Assembly: GCF_008254045.1 (NCBI RefSeq)
Contig: NZ_CP042425.1
Coordinates: 5,332,001 to 5,396,000, forward strand
Direction: 5' to 3'
DNA from: Limnoglobus roseus
GTDB lineage: Bacteria > Planctomycetota > Planctomycetia > Gemmatales > Gemmataceae
Length of the DNA stretch: 64,000 bases
Shown here: one piece after another, positions 1-8,790 of the stretch
Layout: the number at the start of each line of letters is the position of its first letter
How positions within the stretch are numbered: the stretch's first letter is position 1
Made by a program: the position numbers and the translations under genes
Notes under the pieces: generated by a model
Databases searched by the model: none
The model's input: the letters and a program-made list of their open reading frames with translations, nothing else
What the model was told of the DNA's origin: nothing

Positions 1-209
1 AGGCACACCTCGTGCCGATTCCCTGACGGTTCGGCCGAGGCGTCCCGACCCGGCAGGCGGGTCACAATGTCGTCGGAGCAACAGTCGCTTCGCCCCTCGC
101 GAGGCTCGACACGACAGCCCCCGAATTCAAAGCCATAACGATTTGGTCCCCGTGTACCGGCCCCGACGGACTGGGGCGGTTGGCCCGTCGGTTGCAAGTG
201 TGCGCTCGC

Positions 210-228
210 GAACGCCCGACGGGCGTTC
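210..228. promoter_or_regulatory. 19-bp palindrome upstream of the DUF892 gene
   Basis: The arms GAACGCCCG and CGGGCGTTC are perfect 9-bp inverted repeats around a single A. The site ends 21 bases before the ATG at 250 and just ahead of the GGAG ribosome-binding site. It could be an operator or an mRNA hairpin in the leader. No regulator can be named. Confidence 0.4.
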
Positions 229-249
229 ATTTCCCACCCGGAGCCGACC

Positions 250-840
250 ATGTCACTCGATTCCCTCCAGGACTTGTACGTCGATGAACTCAAGGACCTG
301 TACAGCGCCGAGGCCCAACTCTTGAAAGCCCTGCCCCGGATGGCAAAGGCCGCGAGTGCCCCGGAGTTGCAGGCTGCCTTCACGGAGCACCTTGAGGTCA
401 CCCGCGGGCAGGTCGAACGGCTCGACACGATCTTCGCCGCGTTGGGCGTCAGCCCGAAGGGAAAGAAGTGCAAGGCGATGGAAGGGCTGGTCGAGGAAGG
501 AAAGGAAGTCATCGACGAGGACGGCGAACCGGCGGTAAAGGACGCCGCCCTGATCGGGGCCGCCCAACGGGTCGAGCACTACGAAATGGCCGGGTACGGG
601 ACCGTTCGCACCTTCGCCCGGTTGCTCGGCTACACCGAGGCCGAGAAATTGCTCCAACAGACGCTCGACGAGGAGGGTGAGGCGGATAAGGCCCTAACGC
701 AACTCGCGGAGACGGTCATCAACTACACGGCCGAGAACGTGGAGGACACGCACGACGAGGACGAAGTGAAGTCCAAGTCAACACCGAAGCCGAAGTCGAG
801 GGCAAAGGCTCCGGTGAAGAAAGCCGTGGCCAAGCGGTAG
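250..840 (+). CDS. DUF892 / YciF-type ferritin-like stress protein
   Basis: A 196-residue protein with the pattern of the DUF892 (YciE/YciF) family: an N-terminal 'LQDLYVDELKDLYSAEAQLL' helix, then further helices containing the di-metal-type residues 'EHLEVTRGQVERL' and 'RVEHYEMAGYG'. Family members form ferritin-like four-helix bundles and are generally induced by stress; their exact role is unsettled. The last 25 residues are a Lys/Pro/Ala-rich basic tail (KSKSTPKPKSRAKAPVKKAV), which is an addition to the usual domain and could bind nucleic acid. The ATG at 250 is preceded by GGAG at a good distance. The gene stands alone behind a palindrome at 210-228. Confidence 0.9.
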   Translation: MSLDSLQDLYVDELKDLYSAEAQLLKALPRMAKAASAPELQAAFTEHLEVTRGQVERLDTIFAALGVSPKGKKCKAMEGLVEEGKEVIDEDGEPAVKDAALIGAAQRVEHYEMAGYGTVRTFARLLGYTEAEKLLQQTLDEEGEADKALTQLAETVINYTAENVEDTHDEDEVKSKSTPKPKSRAKAPVKKAVAKR

Positions 841-1914
841 GCGGCATGTCGGGAGGGTCCGCAAAACCGCCGGTCGAAGTGATTCACCCTCTGAAGCGAG
901 CCACGAACCCCCTTGTCACCGTGGAGAATTTCCCACCAGTCGGTCATCCCGATGTATGCCTCCGCCATCCGGCAGAGTTTCGCTCCGGGCGGCTCAATGG
1001 TCGCGTACGTAGCGACAAAGGTCATGATGGACCGCACCGCCTACGCCCCGTCGGAATCGTCCACGATCGACACCACGGCCTCGCCTGCCCTGAACCCGCG
1101 CGGCCATTCGGACTGCCTCTCCCCGGCCGTCGAAGTGGGGGCGAACTACAGGACGTGGGGTTGCGGTAGGTCGAACTCGGCGAGGACGTAGTCGCGCAGT
1201 TGGTTGCCGATGTCAACGCCCGCACCGAGCGGCTCTCGCAGGCACACCGGTACGAGTGCTCAACCTTTCGCCGTGCTCGGGGAGAAGCCTTACGCTACCC
1301 GCTCGCCGAGCTCATGGCTTACAACTATTCGGAGCGACCGTACCAAAGCAGTAGCGACGGCCCAGCCGCGGTGAATTCGACGACAGGGGTGACCTTACTG
1401 CGAGGCGGGTGCGGTGCTGGAAGTGGCTCGGCGGACTTGCTCGGCCAACACCACCGAGCCGCAGCCGACTTCAGCCCATTCGGGACACGGCTCACGTCAA
1501 ACATCGGTCCAATGTCTGCCTGCACCGGCGCACTCAATCACAGCCGATTTTTTCGGACAAGTGATCGGCCGTGCCCCAGTCCTCCGAATGCCGGAATCGC
1601 AAGCAAATCTGGTAGTCACCGTTTTTGACCATGACGGGCGGCGACGATCTGGCTGGGGCCGCTGACGAAGGCCATGCGATTCGACACCGGGTCATTCGCG
1701 AACGCGGACAGACCCTATCCCAACGCCGGTGGGCTGAGGCCGACGATGTCTCAACAGACGTCTTCGAGAGGGGCCGACACTTGGACGTGTTGCGGTTGCT
1801 AGTCCAGGGAGTCACGGACAACGCCGTCTCACGACTTGAGAATCATGGCTGCGAAAGGGTTGCCTCGAACTTGGTGGGTGGTGCAATCTGCAAATCGCCG
1901 TTCGCCGGACCGGA
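841..1914. other. gene-poor stretch of about 1.07 kb
   Basis: No reading frame here has a recognisable domain, a credible ribosome-binding site and consistent codon use. The minus strand between about 840 and 1260 has short protein-like stretches, such as 'GNQLRDYVLAEFDLPQPHVL' before a stop and 'AEAYIGMTDWWEILHGDKGV' in a later frame. These may be pieces of a decayed gene, but I cannot identify one. The remainder looks noncoding. Confidence 0.4.
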
Positions 1915-3693
1915 TCAGATGACTTCGCGGACGGCGTTTTTGAAGACGGTCTTGAGGATGTCCCACCGGTCCCGCTCGCCGCGGGCCAGCGACTTCGCGA
2001 ACTGCAAGGCTTGAGCGGTTGTGGCGTGGCCGGGCATCGGGGGCTCGTTCGCGTCCACAACGCACTGCAGCAATGCGGGGCCGGGCTGCCGGAATGCCTC
2101 GCCAATGATCCGCTCGGCGTCCTCGGCCTTTTCCACCGTGTACCCTGGCACGCCGACCGCCTCGGCGAACTTGGCGAAGTCGATCGGGTGGAGGTCGCAC
2201 CCGTACTCCGGGTTCCCCTCGAAGACGATCTGCTCCCACTTGATCTGGCCGAGCGTGTTGTTTTTGACGATGACCACCTTCACCGGCAGGTTGTACTTGG
2301 CGACCGTAGCCAGTTCTGTCATCGTCATGGTGAACCCGCCGTCACCGCACACCGCCACGACCGGCCGGCCGGGGAACGCGGCCGCCGCCCCGACGGCGTA
2401 CGGCAGGGCGTTGCCCATCGTCGCCAACAAACCGGACGCGGAGAACATCATCGTCCCGCGGACTTTCAGGTGCCGGGCCGCCCACGTCGTCACCGTGCCG
2501 CAGTCGACGCTGATGATCGCGTCGGCCGGCAAGAATTGGTTGACGGTGTAGCCCACTACCTGTGGCTTCATCGGGAAGTCGGTCCGCCGGCCCCGTTCGT
2601 CCATCAGTTCGTTCCACTTCGCCATCCGATCTTGAGCGGTTTCCAGGAACGAGCGGTCAGCTTTCTTTTCGATCAGCGGCAGAAGGGCCGTGAGAATCGG
2701 CCGCACGTACCCGGAGAGGCCAACATCAACCGGGTGACGCAGGCCGATACGGGTCGGGTCGATGTCCAACTGCACGCACTTCGCCTGGCCCGGCTTCGGC
2801 AGGAACTCCAAGTACGGGAAACTGGTGCCGAGGAGGACGAGGGTGTCACACTCCTTCATCGCGTCCTGCGACGGGGCGGTGCCGAGGAGGCCGAGGCCGC
2901 CGCTCGTGTACGGGCTATCGTCGGGCAGGGCCGCCTTGCCGAGCAGAGCCTTCACGACCGGCCCGGCCACCGCGTCGGCGAGTTGTTCGACTTCCGCGGC
3001 ACACCCAATGGCCCCGCGGCCGATGAGGATGGCCACACGCTTGCCGGCGTTGATGACGTCGGCCGCTGCTTGCAAGGTCTTCGCGCCCGGCGTCAAGCCT
3101 GTGTCGGCCACGAGATCGCCGCTGTGACCGGGAACGTTCGCCGCCGATCGCGAGGCGTCGGCGGGCATTTCCTGCACGTCCTTCGGGATGCACAGGTGGG
3201 CCACGCCACGGTACGCCAGGGCCGCCTTCACCGCCGCGTCGAGGGCGTTGACCACGTGGGCCGGGCCGGCCACCCGCTCGTTGTACACGGCCACGTCCTG
3301 GAACAGTTTGACGAGGTCCACGTCCTGCTGGTAGTTCGTGCCGATCAGGTCGTGGAACGTGTGGCCGGTGACGGCGAGGACGGCCTGCTTGTCCATCTTG
3401 GCATCGTACAGGCCGTTGAGCAGGTGAATGCCGCCGGGGCCGCTGGTGGCCAGGCATACGCCGAGGCGGCCTGCGAACTTGGCATACCCGCACGCGGCGA
3501 ATGCGGCCGCTTCCTCGTGCCGGACCTGCACGTACCGGACCTTGTCCTGCCGCCTGCGGAGCGATTCGAAGATGCCGTTGATGCCGTCGCCCGGCAGGCT
3601 GAAGACGGTGTCCACGCCCCAGGCGATGAGCCGATCGACGAGGACGTCGGCCGCGGTGGTTGCCATGCGAAGCTCCGAATCAGGGGTGGTCAT
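1915..3693 (-). CDS. thiamine pyrophosphate enzyme, pyruvate oxidase / pyruvate:quinone dehydrogenase-like
   Basis: A 592-residue three-domain TPP enzyme of the acetolactate synthase/PoxB superfamily. The N-terminal Pyr domain has 'LPGDGINGIFESLR' and the 'VRHEEAAAFAACGYAKFAG' segment with the cofactor-activating Glu. The central domain is Rossmann-like ('VAILIGRGAIG'). The C-terminal PP domain carries the TPP/Mg motif 'GDGGFTMTMTELATVAKYNL' followed by 'NNTLGQIKWEQ'. The match to pyruvate oxidase/dehydrogenase (quinone) is better than to biosynthetic acetolactate synthase, which would also need a regulatory subunit; none is nearby. The reaction is therefore probably oxidative decarboxylation of pyruvate to acetate or acetyl phosphate, but this is inferred. 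The ATG overlaps the stop of the upstream SDR gene in ATGA, showing translational coupling. Confidence 0.88.
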   Translation of the reverse strand: MTTPDSELRMATTAADVLVDRLIAWGVDTVFSLPGDGINGIFESLRRRQDKVRYVQVRHEEAAAFAACGYAKFAGRLGVCLATSGPGGIHLLNGLYDAKMDKQAVLAVTGHTFHDLIGTNYQQDVDLVKLFQDVAVYNERVAGPAHVVNALDAAVKAALAYRGVAHLCIPKDVQEMPADASRSAANVPGHSGDLVADTGLTPGAKTLQAAADVINAGKRVAILIGRGAIGCAAEVEQLADAVAGPVVKALLGKAALPDDSPYTSGGLGLLGTAPSQDAMKECDTLVLLGTSFPYLEFLPKPGQAKCVQLDIDPTRIGLRHPVDVGLSGYVRPILTALLPLIEKKADRSFLETAQDRMAKWNELMDERGRRTDFPMKPQVVGYTVNQFLPADAIISVDCGTVTTWAARHLKVRGTMMFSASGLLATMGNALPYAVGAAAAFPGRPVVAVCGDGGFTMTMTELATVAKYNLPVKVVIVKNNTLGQIKWEQIVFEGNPEYGCDLHPIDFAKFAEAVGVPGYTVEKAEDAERIIGEAFRQPGPALLQCVVDANEPPMPGHATTAQALQFAKSLARGERDRWDILKTVFKNAVREVI

Positions 3694-4688
3694 TCGTTGT
3701 TCGCGGCGGCGGCCCGGTCGGTCAGGACCGTCGCCGCGGCGGGCAAGAGGTCACGGCTTTCCGCGCCGGTGGCGGTCGCCTGGCCGATGCCGCCCGGTTC
3801 GGGCAAGAGCCAACGGTTCGCCACGGCCATCGCGTCGGCCGTGAGGTTCGGGAACAGAGCTTGAACCGCGACGATGAACTTCGCCGGCAGGCCGAGGAGG
3901 AGTTCGGCCTCGCCCCGCGCGCACGCGGCGAGGACGGCTCGGGCTGCTCCCTCTCCGCTCACCGAGAGGCCCGGCAGGCCGTTGGTGAGTGCGAACCAGG
4001 CGTATTCTTCCGCGTGCCGGCCCTTAAACTCGGCGTTGACGTGGCTGCCGGTCCGCATCAAGCCGGGGCACACGGTCGTGACCGTAACGCCGTGCTTCCG
4101 AACCTCGCTCCGCAGGCCGTTCGAGTACCCGACGAGGGCGAACTTGCCGACCGAGTACGGCAGCAGGTGCGGTACCGCGACCTTCCCGCCGACGGAGGCA
4201 ATGTTCACGATCCGCCCCGCCCGTCGGGCCTTCATCTCGGGTAGCACCTCGTTGATCGCGTGGTATGCCGCCCAGAAGTGCGTTTCGAGCGACCGCTGGA
4301 AGTCCGGCTCGCGCATCTCGTCGAGCGGGCCGACCTGAATGACCCCGGCGTTGTTGATCAGCACGTCCACCGGGCCGTTCTCCCGCCGGGCGGCGGCGAC
4401 CCATTCGCGGACTTGCCCCGCGTGGGTCACGTCGCACGGCCGGGCGAACACCTTGCCCCCGGCCGCGGTGAGTTCCTCTTCCGCCCGCCCGAGTTCGTTC
4501 GGGTCGCGGCCACAAATCGAGAGGCGTGCTCCCGCCGCGGTCAGTTGCCGGGCGAGGAGCAACCCCAGCCCGCGGGAGCCGCCGGTGATGACGACGTGCT
4601 TGTTCGCGAAGTCGTACCGGGGCTTCAGCGCGCGGTAAGCGAAATAGCCGGCAACGCCGGCAGACGCGAGGAGCAGGGTCCGATTCAT
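3690..4688 (-). CDS. short-chain dehydrogenase/reductase with N-terminal membrane anchor
   Basis: A 332-residue classical SDR. The hydrophobic start 'TLLLASAGVAGYFAYRAL' is a likely membrane anchor. The cofactor motif 'TGGSRGLGLLLARQL' (TGxxxGxG), 'NNAGV', the catalytic Ser in 'NIASVGGKV' and the YxxxK pair in 'YSVGK' are all present. 'GRDPNEL' after strand 2 suggests NADP preference. I chose the ATG at 4688 (MNRTLLLAS) because it opens directly into the anchor; the frame stays open to 4754. It is the first gene of a two-gene operon with the TPP enzyme, with a 4-bp stop/start overlap. The substrate cannot be read from the sequence. Confidence 0.88.
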   Translation of the reverse strand: MNRTLLLASAGVAGYFAYRALKPRYDFANKHVVITGGSRGLGLLLARQLTAAGARLSICGRDPNELGRAEEELTAAGGKVFARPCDVTHAGQVREWVAAARRENGPVDVLINNAGVIQVGPLDEMREPDFQRSLETHFWAAYHAINEVLPEMKARRAGRIVNIASVGGKVAVPHLLPYSVGKFALVGYSNGLRSEVRKHGVTVTTVCPGLMRTGSHVNAEFKGRHAEEYAWFALTNGLPGLSVSGEGAARAVLAACARGEAELLLGLPAKFIVAVQALFPNLTADAMAVANRWLLPEPGGIGQATATGAESRDLLPAAATVLTDRAAAANNE

Positions 4689-4770
4689 GAGCCACTCGTC
4701 GTGAGGGTGCGGCACGGACCGTTGGGCCGTGCTTTGCAGCAAGAGCAGTACCAAACGCCTCCCGCCCGCG

Positions 4771-5001
4771 TTAGCGGTCGTTCTTCTTCACGTCCACGTC
4801 CACGCCCTTGTCGGCACCCTCCCGGTTCACGTCCACGCTCACCCGCGGCGTGCGGATGTGGACGTCAGTCTTCTTGTCGGGGTCTGACGGAGTCGTGTTG
4901 TGGGTGGTCGTGGTCGTCGTGGTGGTCGCCTTGTTAGGCGACGCGGGCTGTTCGCACCCGGCGGTGAACAGGGCGGCGGTCAACAGGAAGAAGCGGCGCA
5001 T
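4771..5001 (-). CDS. small Thr-rich lipoprotein
   Basis: A 76-residue protein with a textbook lipoprotein signal: MRRFFLLTAALFTAGC, with lipobox FTAGC and the lipidated Cys at residue 16. A run of eight threonines and then a charged Asp/Lys/Val C-terminus ('VDVNREGADKGVDVDVKKND') follow. The start at 5001 has a strong GGAGGA 8 bases upstream. It is probably anchored in a periplasm-facing membrane. No domain is recognised and the function is unknown. Confidence 0.75.
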   Translation of the reverse strand: MRRFFLLTAALFTAGCEQPASPNKATTTTTTTTHNTTPSDPDKKTDVHIRTPRVSVDVNREGADKGVDVDVKKNDR

Positions 5002-5235
5002 CGGTGGGTCCTCCACGGTGTTCATCTGCGAAAATTGGCGGCCATCATCAGCACGCGGCGTGCCGCTCACGGCCGGGCAGCGTGCTCCCACCGAATCGGC
5101 AGGCGGGTGCGCGGCAGGACGCGGCCGTGGCCCTTTTGTCACTCTTCAGATCGGGCACGGCGGTTGCGGAGGGATTGTGCAGAACACCGTTTCCCGTTCG
5201 GGCGGTGGATGGGTTCCAACATCAGGAGTGTTGCC

Positions 5236-5634
5236 ATGTCGAACATCAAAGACACCGTGGCGGGAGCCGCCAACGCCGTGAGTGACGCGGCCAAGACCGT
5301 GGGGCACAAGATTGCCGAGGGGGCGTCCGAGGCGGCGGCGTTCGTTAAGGAGAAGGCCGGCCTGGGGTGTTCCGCGACGGGCGAAAGTGCGGGCGTGGCC
5401 GGCATCCATGAGCGGATGGAAGTGTACGCCTCGTGCGGCAAGAAGGTCGGCGTCGTCGATCACGTCGAGGGGAACGCCATCAAGCTGACGCGGAAGGACA
5501 GTCCGGACGGCCAGCACCACTTCGTCCCAACGGCGTGGGTCGGCCGGGTGCACGAGAACCACGTCCACCTGACGAAGAACTCGGTCGAGACGGAAAGTAA
5601 CTGGAAGAGCGACGCCGGCTCGTGCGCCGGGTGA
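5236..5634 (+). CDS. DUF2171-type small protein
   Basis: A 132-residue soluble protein. The first 50 residues are an Ala-rich amphipathic helix (VAGAANAVSDAAKTVGHKIA...) reminiscent of CsbD/LEA-like stress proteins. The rest matches the DUF2171 pattern: 'IHERMEVYASCGKKVGVVDH', then 'IKLTRKDSPDGQHHFVPTAWV' and 'HLTKNSVETESNW'. DUF2171 belongs to the PRC-barrel-like group, and its function is not established. The start at 5236 is preceded by AGGAG 7 bases upstream. It converges on the response regulator gene, with a shared terminator between them. Confidence 0.8.
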   Translation: MSNIKDTVAGAANAVSDAAKTVGHKIAEGASEAAAFVKEKAGLGCSATGESAGVAGIHERMEVYASCGKKVGVVDHVEGNAIKLTRKDSPDGQHHFVPTAWVGRVHENHVHLTKNSVETESNWKSDAGSCAG

Positions 5635-5654
5635 TGGCACCGTGATTGCTTACG

Positions 5655-5682
5655 CCGGCCCGCCGTGTATGAGGCGGGCCGG
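5655..5682. terminator. bidirectional hairpin terminator
   Basis: CCGGCCCGCC and GGCGGGCCGG form a perfect 10-bp stem around an 8-base loop. It lies between two convergent genes (stops at 5634 and 5704). On the plus strand it is followed by a short T run. Its position and symmetry fit a terminator serving both. Confidence 0.7.
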
Positions 5683-5703
5683 GTCGTTTTCGTCCTCCGG
5701 CCG

Positions 5704-6357
5704 TCACACGGGGTCCTTGAGCCACCCGCGGCGGAGGGCGTACCGGACCACGTCTACCCGCGTCCGCAGGCCGAGCTTCTCCAGCGACCGCGTCTTGTAC
5801 GTCTCGACCGTCTTCACGCTCAGGTTCAAGTTCGACGCGATCTCCTTGTTGCTGAACCCCTCGGCGATGAGCTTCAAAACCTCCTGCTCCCGCTGGCTCA
5901 ACTCACCGCCGGCGGCCCCGTCGGCGACGCGGTCCAGGAGTTCGTCCCGCAGCCCGTCGGCCAGGGCCGGGTCGAGGTACGTCTGGCCGGCCGTCACCGC
6001 CCGCACGGCCCGCAGGAGTTCGTCGGCCGCGGACCGCTTGAGGACGTATCCCGCTGCCCCGGCCGCGAGCATCATCCGCAGGTAGCCCCGGTCCTCGTGA
6101 ACGCTCAGGGCGACGATCTTCCGCGTCGGGTTCGCCCGGTGAATCTGCTCGGCGGCCGCCACCCCGTTCAGCCCGGGCATCGACACGTCCAGGACGACCA
6201 GGTCGGGGTCCAACGCAACGGCGAGTTCGACCGCGGCCGCCCCGTCCCGGGCCTCGCCGACGACTTCGAGGTCGGGTTCGCCGTTCAGCAGGGCCTTCAG
6301 TCCTTCGCGGACGACGGCGTGGTCGTCGGCCAACAGGATCCGGACTTTGTTCGGCAT
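5704..6357 (-). CDS. NarL/FixJ-family response regulator
   Basis: A 217-residue regulator. The receiver domain occupies about residues 1-120, with the acidic pair in 'LLADDHAVVREGL', the phospho-acceptor Asp in 'LVVLDVSMPGLNG' and the conserved Lys in 'YVLKRSAADELL'. A LuxR-type HTH follows at about 148-205 ('LSQREQEVLKLIAEGFSNKEIASNL' region, 'SVKTVETYKTRSLEKLGLRTR'). The frame opens upstream of 6357, but the ATG at 6357 begins the receiver directly. It lies downstream of, and on the same strand as, the histidine kinase and the CheB-CheR fusion, so it is the likely output of that system. Confidence 0.92.
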   Translation of the reverse strand: MPNKVRILLADDHAVVREGLKALLNGEPDLEVVGEARDGAAAVELAVALDPDLVVLDVSMPGLNGVAAAEQIHRANPTRKIVALSVHEDRGYLRMMLAAGAAGYVLKRSAADELLRAVRAVTAGQTYLDPALADGLRDELLDRVADGAAGGELSQREQEVLKLIAEGFSNKEIASNLNLSVKTVETYKTRSLEKLGLRTRVDVVRYALRRGWLKDPV

Positions 6358-6504
6358 CGTCCACCGGCCTTTCGGAGTTGGTGTGACGCGCCCCGTCCCG
6401 GACGGAACGTTCGAGACGAGAACCGCTGTTCCGGCCTTTGTTAGCGGGTTGGCGCGAACCGCCGTCGGGAGTTTCACGGACGCCGCCCTACTTTCCCCGC
6501 CGGC

Positions 6505-8790
6505 TCACCCGTCGGTCGGCTCCGGGAGGCGGGCAATGACCGTCGTCCCGCGGCCCGGTTCGGACTCGATTTGAAGCTCCCCGCGGAGCAGGCCGAGCCG
6601 CTCCCGCATGCCCATCAGGCCGAGGCGGGTGCCGGCGGCCGCGGGGTCGAACCCGGTGCCGTTGTCCTCGACCGTGGCCTGGATCGTCCCGTCGGCCCGG
6701 GTGACCATCACGCTCACGGCCGTCGCCCCGGCGTGCCGGGCCACGTTCGTCAACGCCTCCTGAACGACCCGGTACACGGCCGTCTCGACTTCCGGGGCCG
6801 GCCGGGTGCCGCCGAGGTTGGCGTACAGGTCGGCCGGGACGCCCTCCCGGCGGGACCACGCCGCGGTCAGGTCGCGGAGGGCGGCCTCCAGGCCGAGGTC
6901 GTCGAGGGCGGTCGGCCGAAGGCGCACGGCCGCGGCGTGCAACTCGCGGCCCATGTCGTCGGCCAACTTCCGGGCGTAGGCCAACCGCTCGGCCGGCACG
7001 CCGCCGGGCGGCACGGCGGCGGCGACGGCCTTCAGGGCCATCGACAGGCCGGCGTGCGTCTGGCCGACGGTGTCGTGCAAGTCCCGCGACACCCGCTTCC
7101 GCTCCTCCTCTTGGGCGGCCGACAGCCGCAAGGCCAGTTCCCGGCGGCGGTCGATTTCCGCCTCCAGGGCGTCCACGGCCGCCGCCAGTTCGGCCGTCCG
7201 CTCGGCCACCCGCCGCTCCAGTTGGTCGCGGGCGGCCCGCAGTTCGTCTTCCATCCGCTTCCGGTCGGTCAGGTCCCGTACCACCTTGACGAAACCGGCC
7301 ACCCGGCCGTCGGCGTCCCGTACCGCGGTGCACACCCCGCTCGACCAGAACCGGCGGCCGTCCTTCCGCACCATCCAGCCGTCCTCGTCGGCCCGGCCGT
7401 TGGCGGCGGCCGCGGCCAGTTCCCGCTCCAACCGCCCGGCCGCCCGGTCTTCGGGGGTGAGCAGCACGGCGACCGACCGGCCGGTGATTTCGGCGGTCGT
7501 GTACCCGAACAGTCGCTCGCCGCCGGCGTTCCAACTCGTCACCCGGCCGTCGGGGGTCTTGGCGAACAGGGCGTGGTCGGGGATGTGTTCGACCAGCAGG
7601 CGGAACCGCTCCTCGCTGTCCCGCACGGCCGCCTCGGCCCGCGCCCGGTCGTCCGCCTCGCGGCCGCGGGAGATGATGATGGCGGCCGCCCGGGCCAGCC
7701 CGGCGGCCGATTCGAGGTCCCGCGGCGACGCCGCGCGGGGCGAGCGGAAGTACAGGGCGAACGTGCCGACCACCCGCCCCGTTGCCGACTCGACCGGGAA
7801 CGACCACACGCCGCGGATGCCGTGCCGCTCGGCCAGCGACTGCCAGGCCCCCCAGGCGGGGGCGGTGGTCACGTCCGGGATGACGACGGGCCGGCCGGTG
7901 GCCACGGCCCGGCCGCAGGCCAGCGCGTCCCGGCCGATCTGGAACGCCTTCGCGGCCTCCGCGTACAGTTCGGACATGCCGACGACGGGGTACAGGGCGT
8001 TTCGGGCGGGATCGACGAGGTAGAACGCGCACCGGGTGCCGTCGCCCGCCTGCTCGGCCGCGGTGCGGGCGAGGACGCCGAGCGACTCGGCCAGCGGTGC
8101 GCCGTTGACGGCCGCCTGGAACGCCTCCTTCTGCCCGGCCAGCCACGCCTCGCTCGCCCGCAAGGCGGCCTCGGCTTTCGCCCGGTTGACCGCCTCCCAG
8201 GTCCGCTCGGCCACTTCCTCCAGGAGCGACACCTCGTCCGCCGCCCACCCCTGCGGGTGGTTGGCGGTGACGCCCAGGCCGCCCACCAGCACGCCCCCCT
8301 TGACCAGCGGGACGGAGACGTACGAAAGCACCTCGGCGGTGGTGTAGGCGACCTTCAGCGCGGGCGGCAGGTCTGTGTCGGCCCGCACGTCGGTCGATAC
8401 GACCGTCCGCCCGTCCCGGAGGTCGGCGAGGGCCTTTGCTCCGAGCGTCGAGAGCGGGTGGCGGCCGACGACGGTCGGCGGGTCGCCCGGCCACTCGTGG
8501 GTGACGACGTACTCCGCCCCGGCCACCTCGAAGTACGTGACGCGGTTGAGGCCGAGGTGTTCACCCACGAGCCGGCCGGCCGTGGCCGGGATCGCGTCCG
8601 CGTCGGCCAGCGGCCGCAGCGTGTCGCTCAGCTTCAGCAGGAACGCCTGCCGCTCCTCGCTCGCCCGCAGATTGTCGCGGGCCAGGACGGCGTCCTCCAT
8701 CAGGTTGAGCGCGGCACGGCGGGCGGCCTGCAGTTCGGCGTTCACCGACTGCAGGCCGGTCAGCGGGTCGAGGCCGGAGGGGTCAGTCAT
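6505..8790 (-). CDS. GAF-GAF-PAS sensor histidine kinase, HisKA_3 (NarX/DesK-like) type
   Basis: A 761-residue cytoplasmic kinase. Two GAF-like sensor regions cover about residues 45-205 and 215-370; a PAS domain follows at about 385-500 ('RFRLLVEHIPDHALFAKTPDG', 'FGYTTAEITGRS'). A coiled coil then leads into the HisKA_3 dimerisation box, with the phospho-acceptor His in 'RKRVSRDLHDTVGQTHAGLS'. The HATPase domain contains 'VQEALTNVARHAGA' and 'VEDNGTGFD'. No transmembrane helix is seen. Its start overlaps the stop of the CheB-CheR gene by 8 bases, so the two are translationally coupled, and the NarL-type regulator lies 147 bp downstream. HisKA_3 kinases typically pair with exactly that regulator class. 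Confidence 0.92.
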   Translation of the reverse strand: MTDPSGLDPLTGLQSVNAELQAARRAALNLMEDAVLARDNLRASEERQAFLLKLSDTLRPLADADAIPATAGRLVGEHLGLNRVTYFEVAGAEYVVTHEWPGDPPTVVGRHPLSTLGAKALADLRDGRTVVSTDVRADTDLPPALKVAYTTAEVLSYVSVPLVKGGVLVGGLGVTANHPQGWAADEVSLLEEVAERTWEAVNRAKAEAALRASEAWLAGQKEAFQAAVNGAPLAESLGVLARTAAEQAGDGTRCAFYLVDPARNALYPVVGMSELYAEAAKAFQIGRDALACGRAVATGRPVVIPDVTTAPAWGAWQSLAERHGIRGVWSFPVESATGRVVGTFALYFRSPRAASPRDLESAAGLARAAAIIISRGREADDRARAEAAVRDSEERFRLLVEHIPDHALFAKTPDGRVTSWNAGGERLFGYTTAEITGRSVAVLLTPEDRAAGRLERELAAAAANGRADEDGWMVRKDGRRFWSSGVCTAVRDADGRVAGFVKVVRDLTDRKRMEDELRAARDQLERRVAERTAELAAAVDALEAEIDRRRELALRLSAAQEEERKRVSRDLHDTVGQTHAGLSMALKAVAAAVPPGGVPAERLAYARKLADDMGRELHAAAVRLRPTALDDLGLEAALRDLTAAWSRREGVPADLYANLGGTRPAPEVETAVYRVVQEALTNVARHAGATAVSVMVTRADGTIQATVEDNGTGFDPAAAGTRLGLMGMRERLGLLRGELQIESEPGRGTTVIARLPEPTDG

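Noticed and set aside
1534..1660. Minus-strand 'VMVKNGDYQICLRFRHSEDW', reminiscent of a HigB/RelE toxin
   Set aside because: Only a few residues resemble the toxin core; the rest of the fold and an antitoxin gene are absent.
2011..3864. A 617-codon plus-strand open frame opposite the TPP enzyme
   Set aside because: The minus strand holds all TPP motifs; this frame is compositional shadow.
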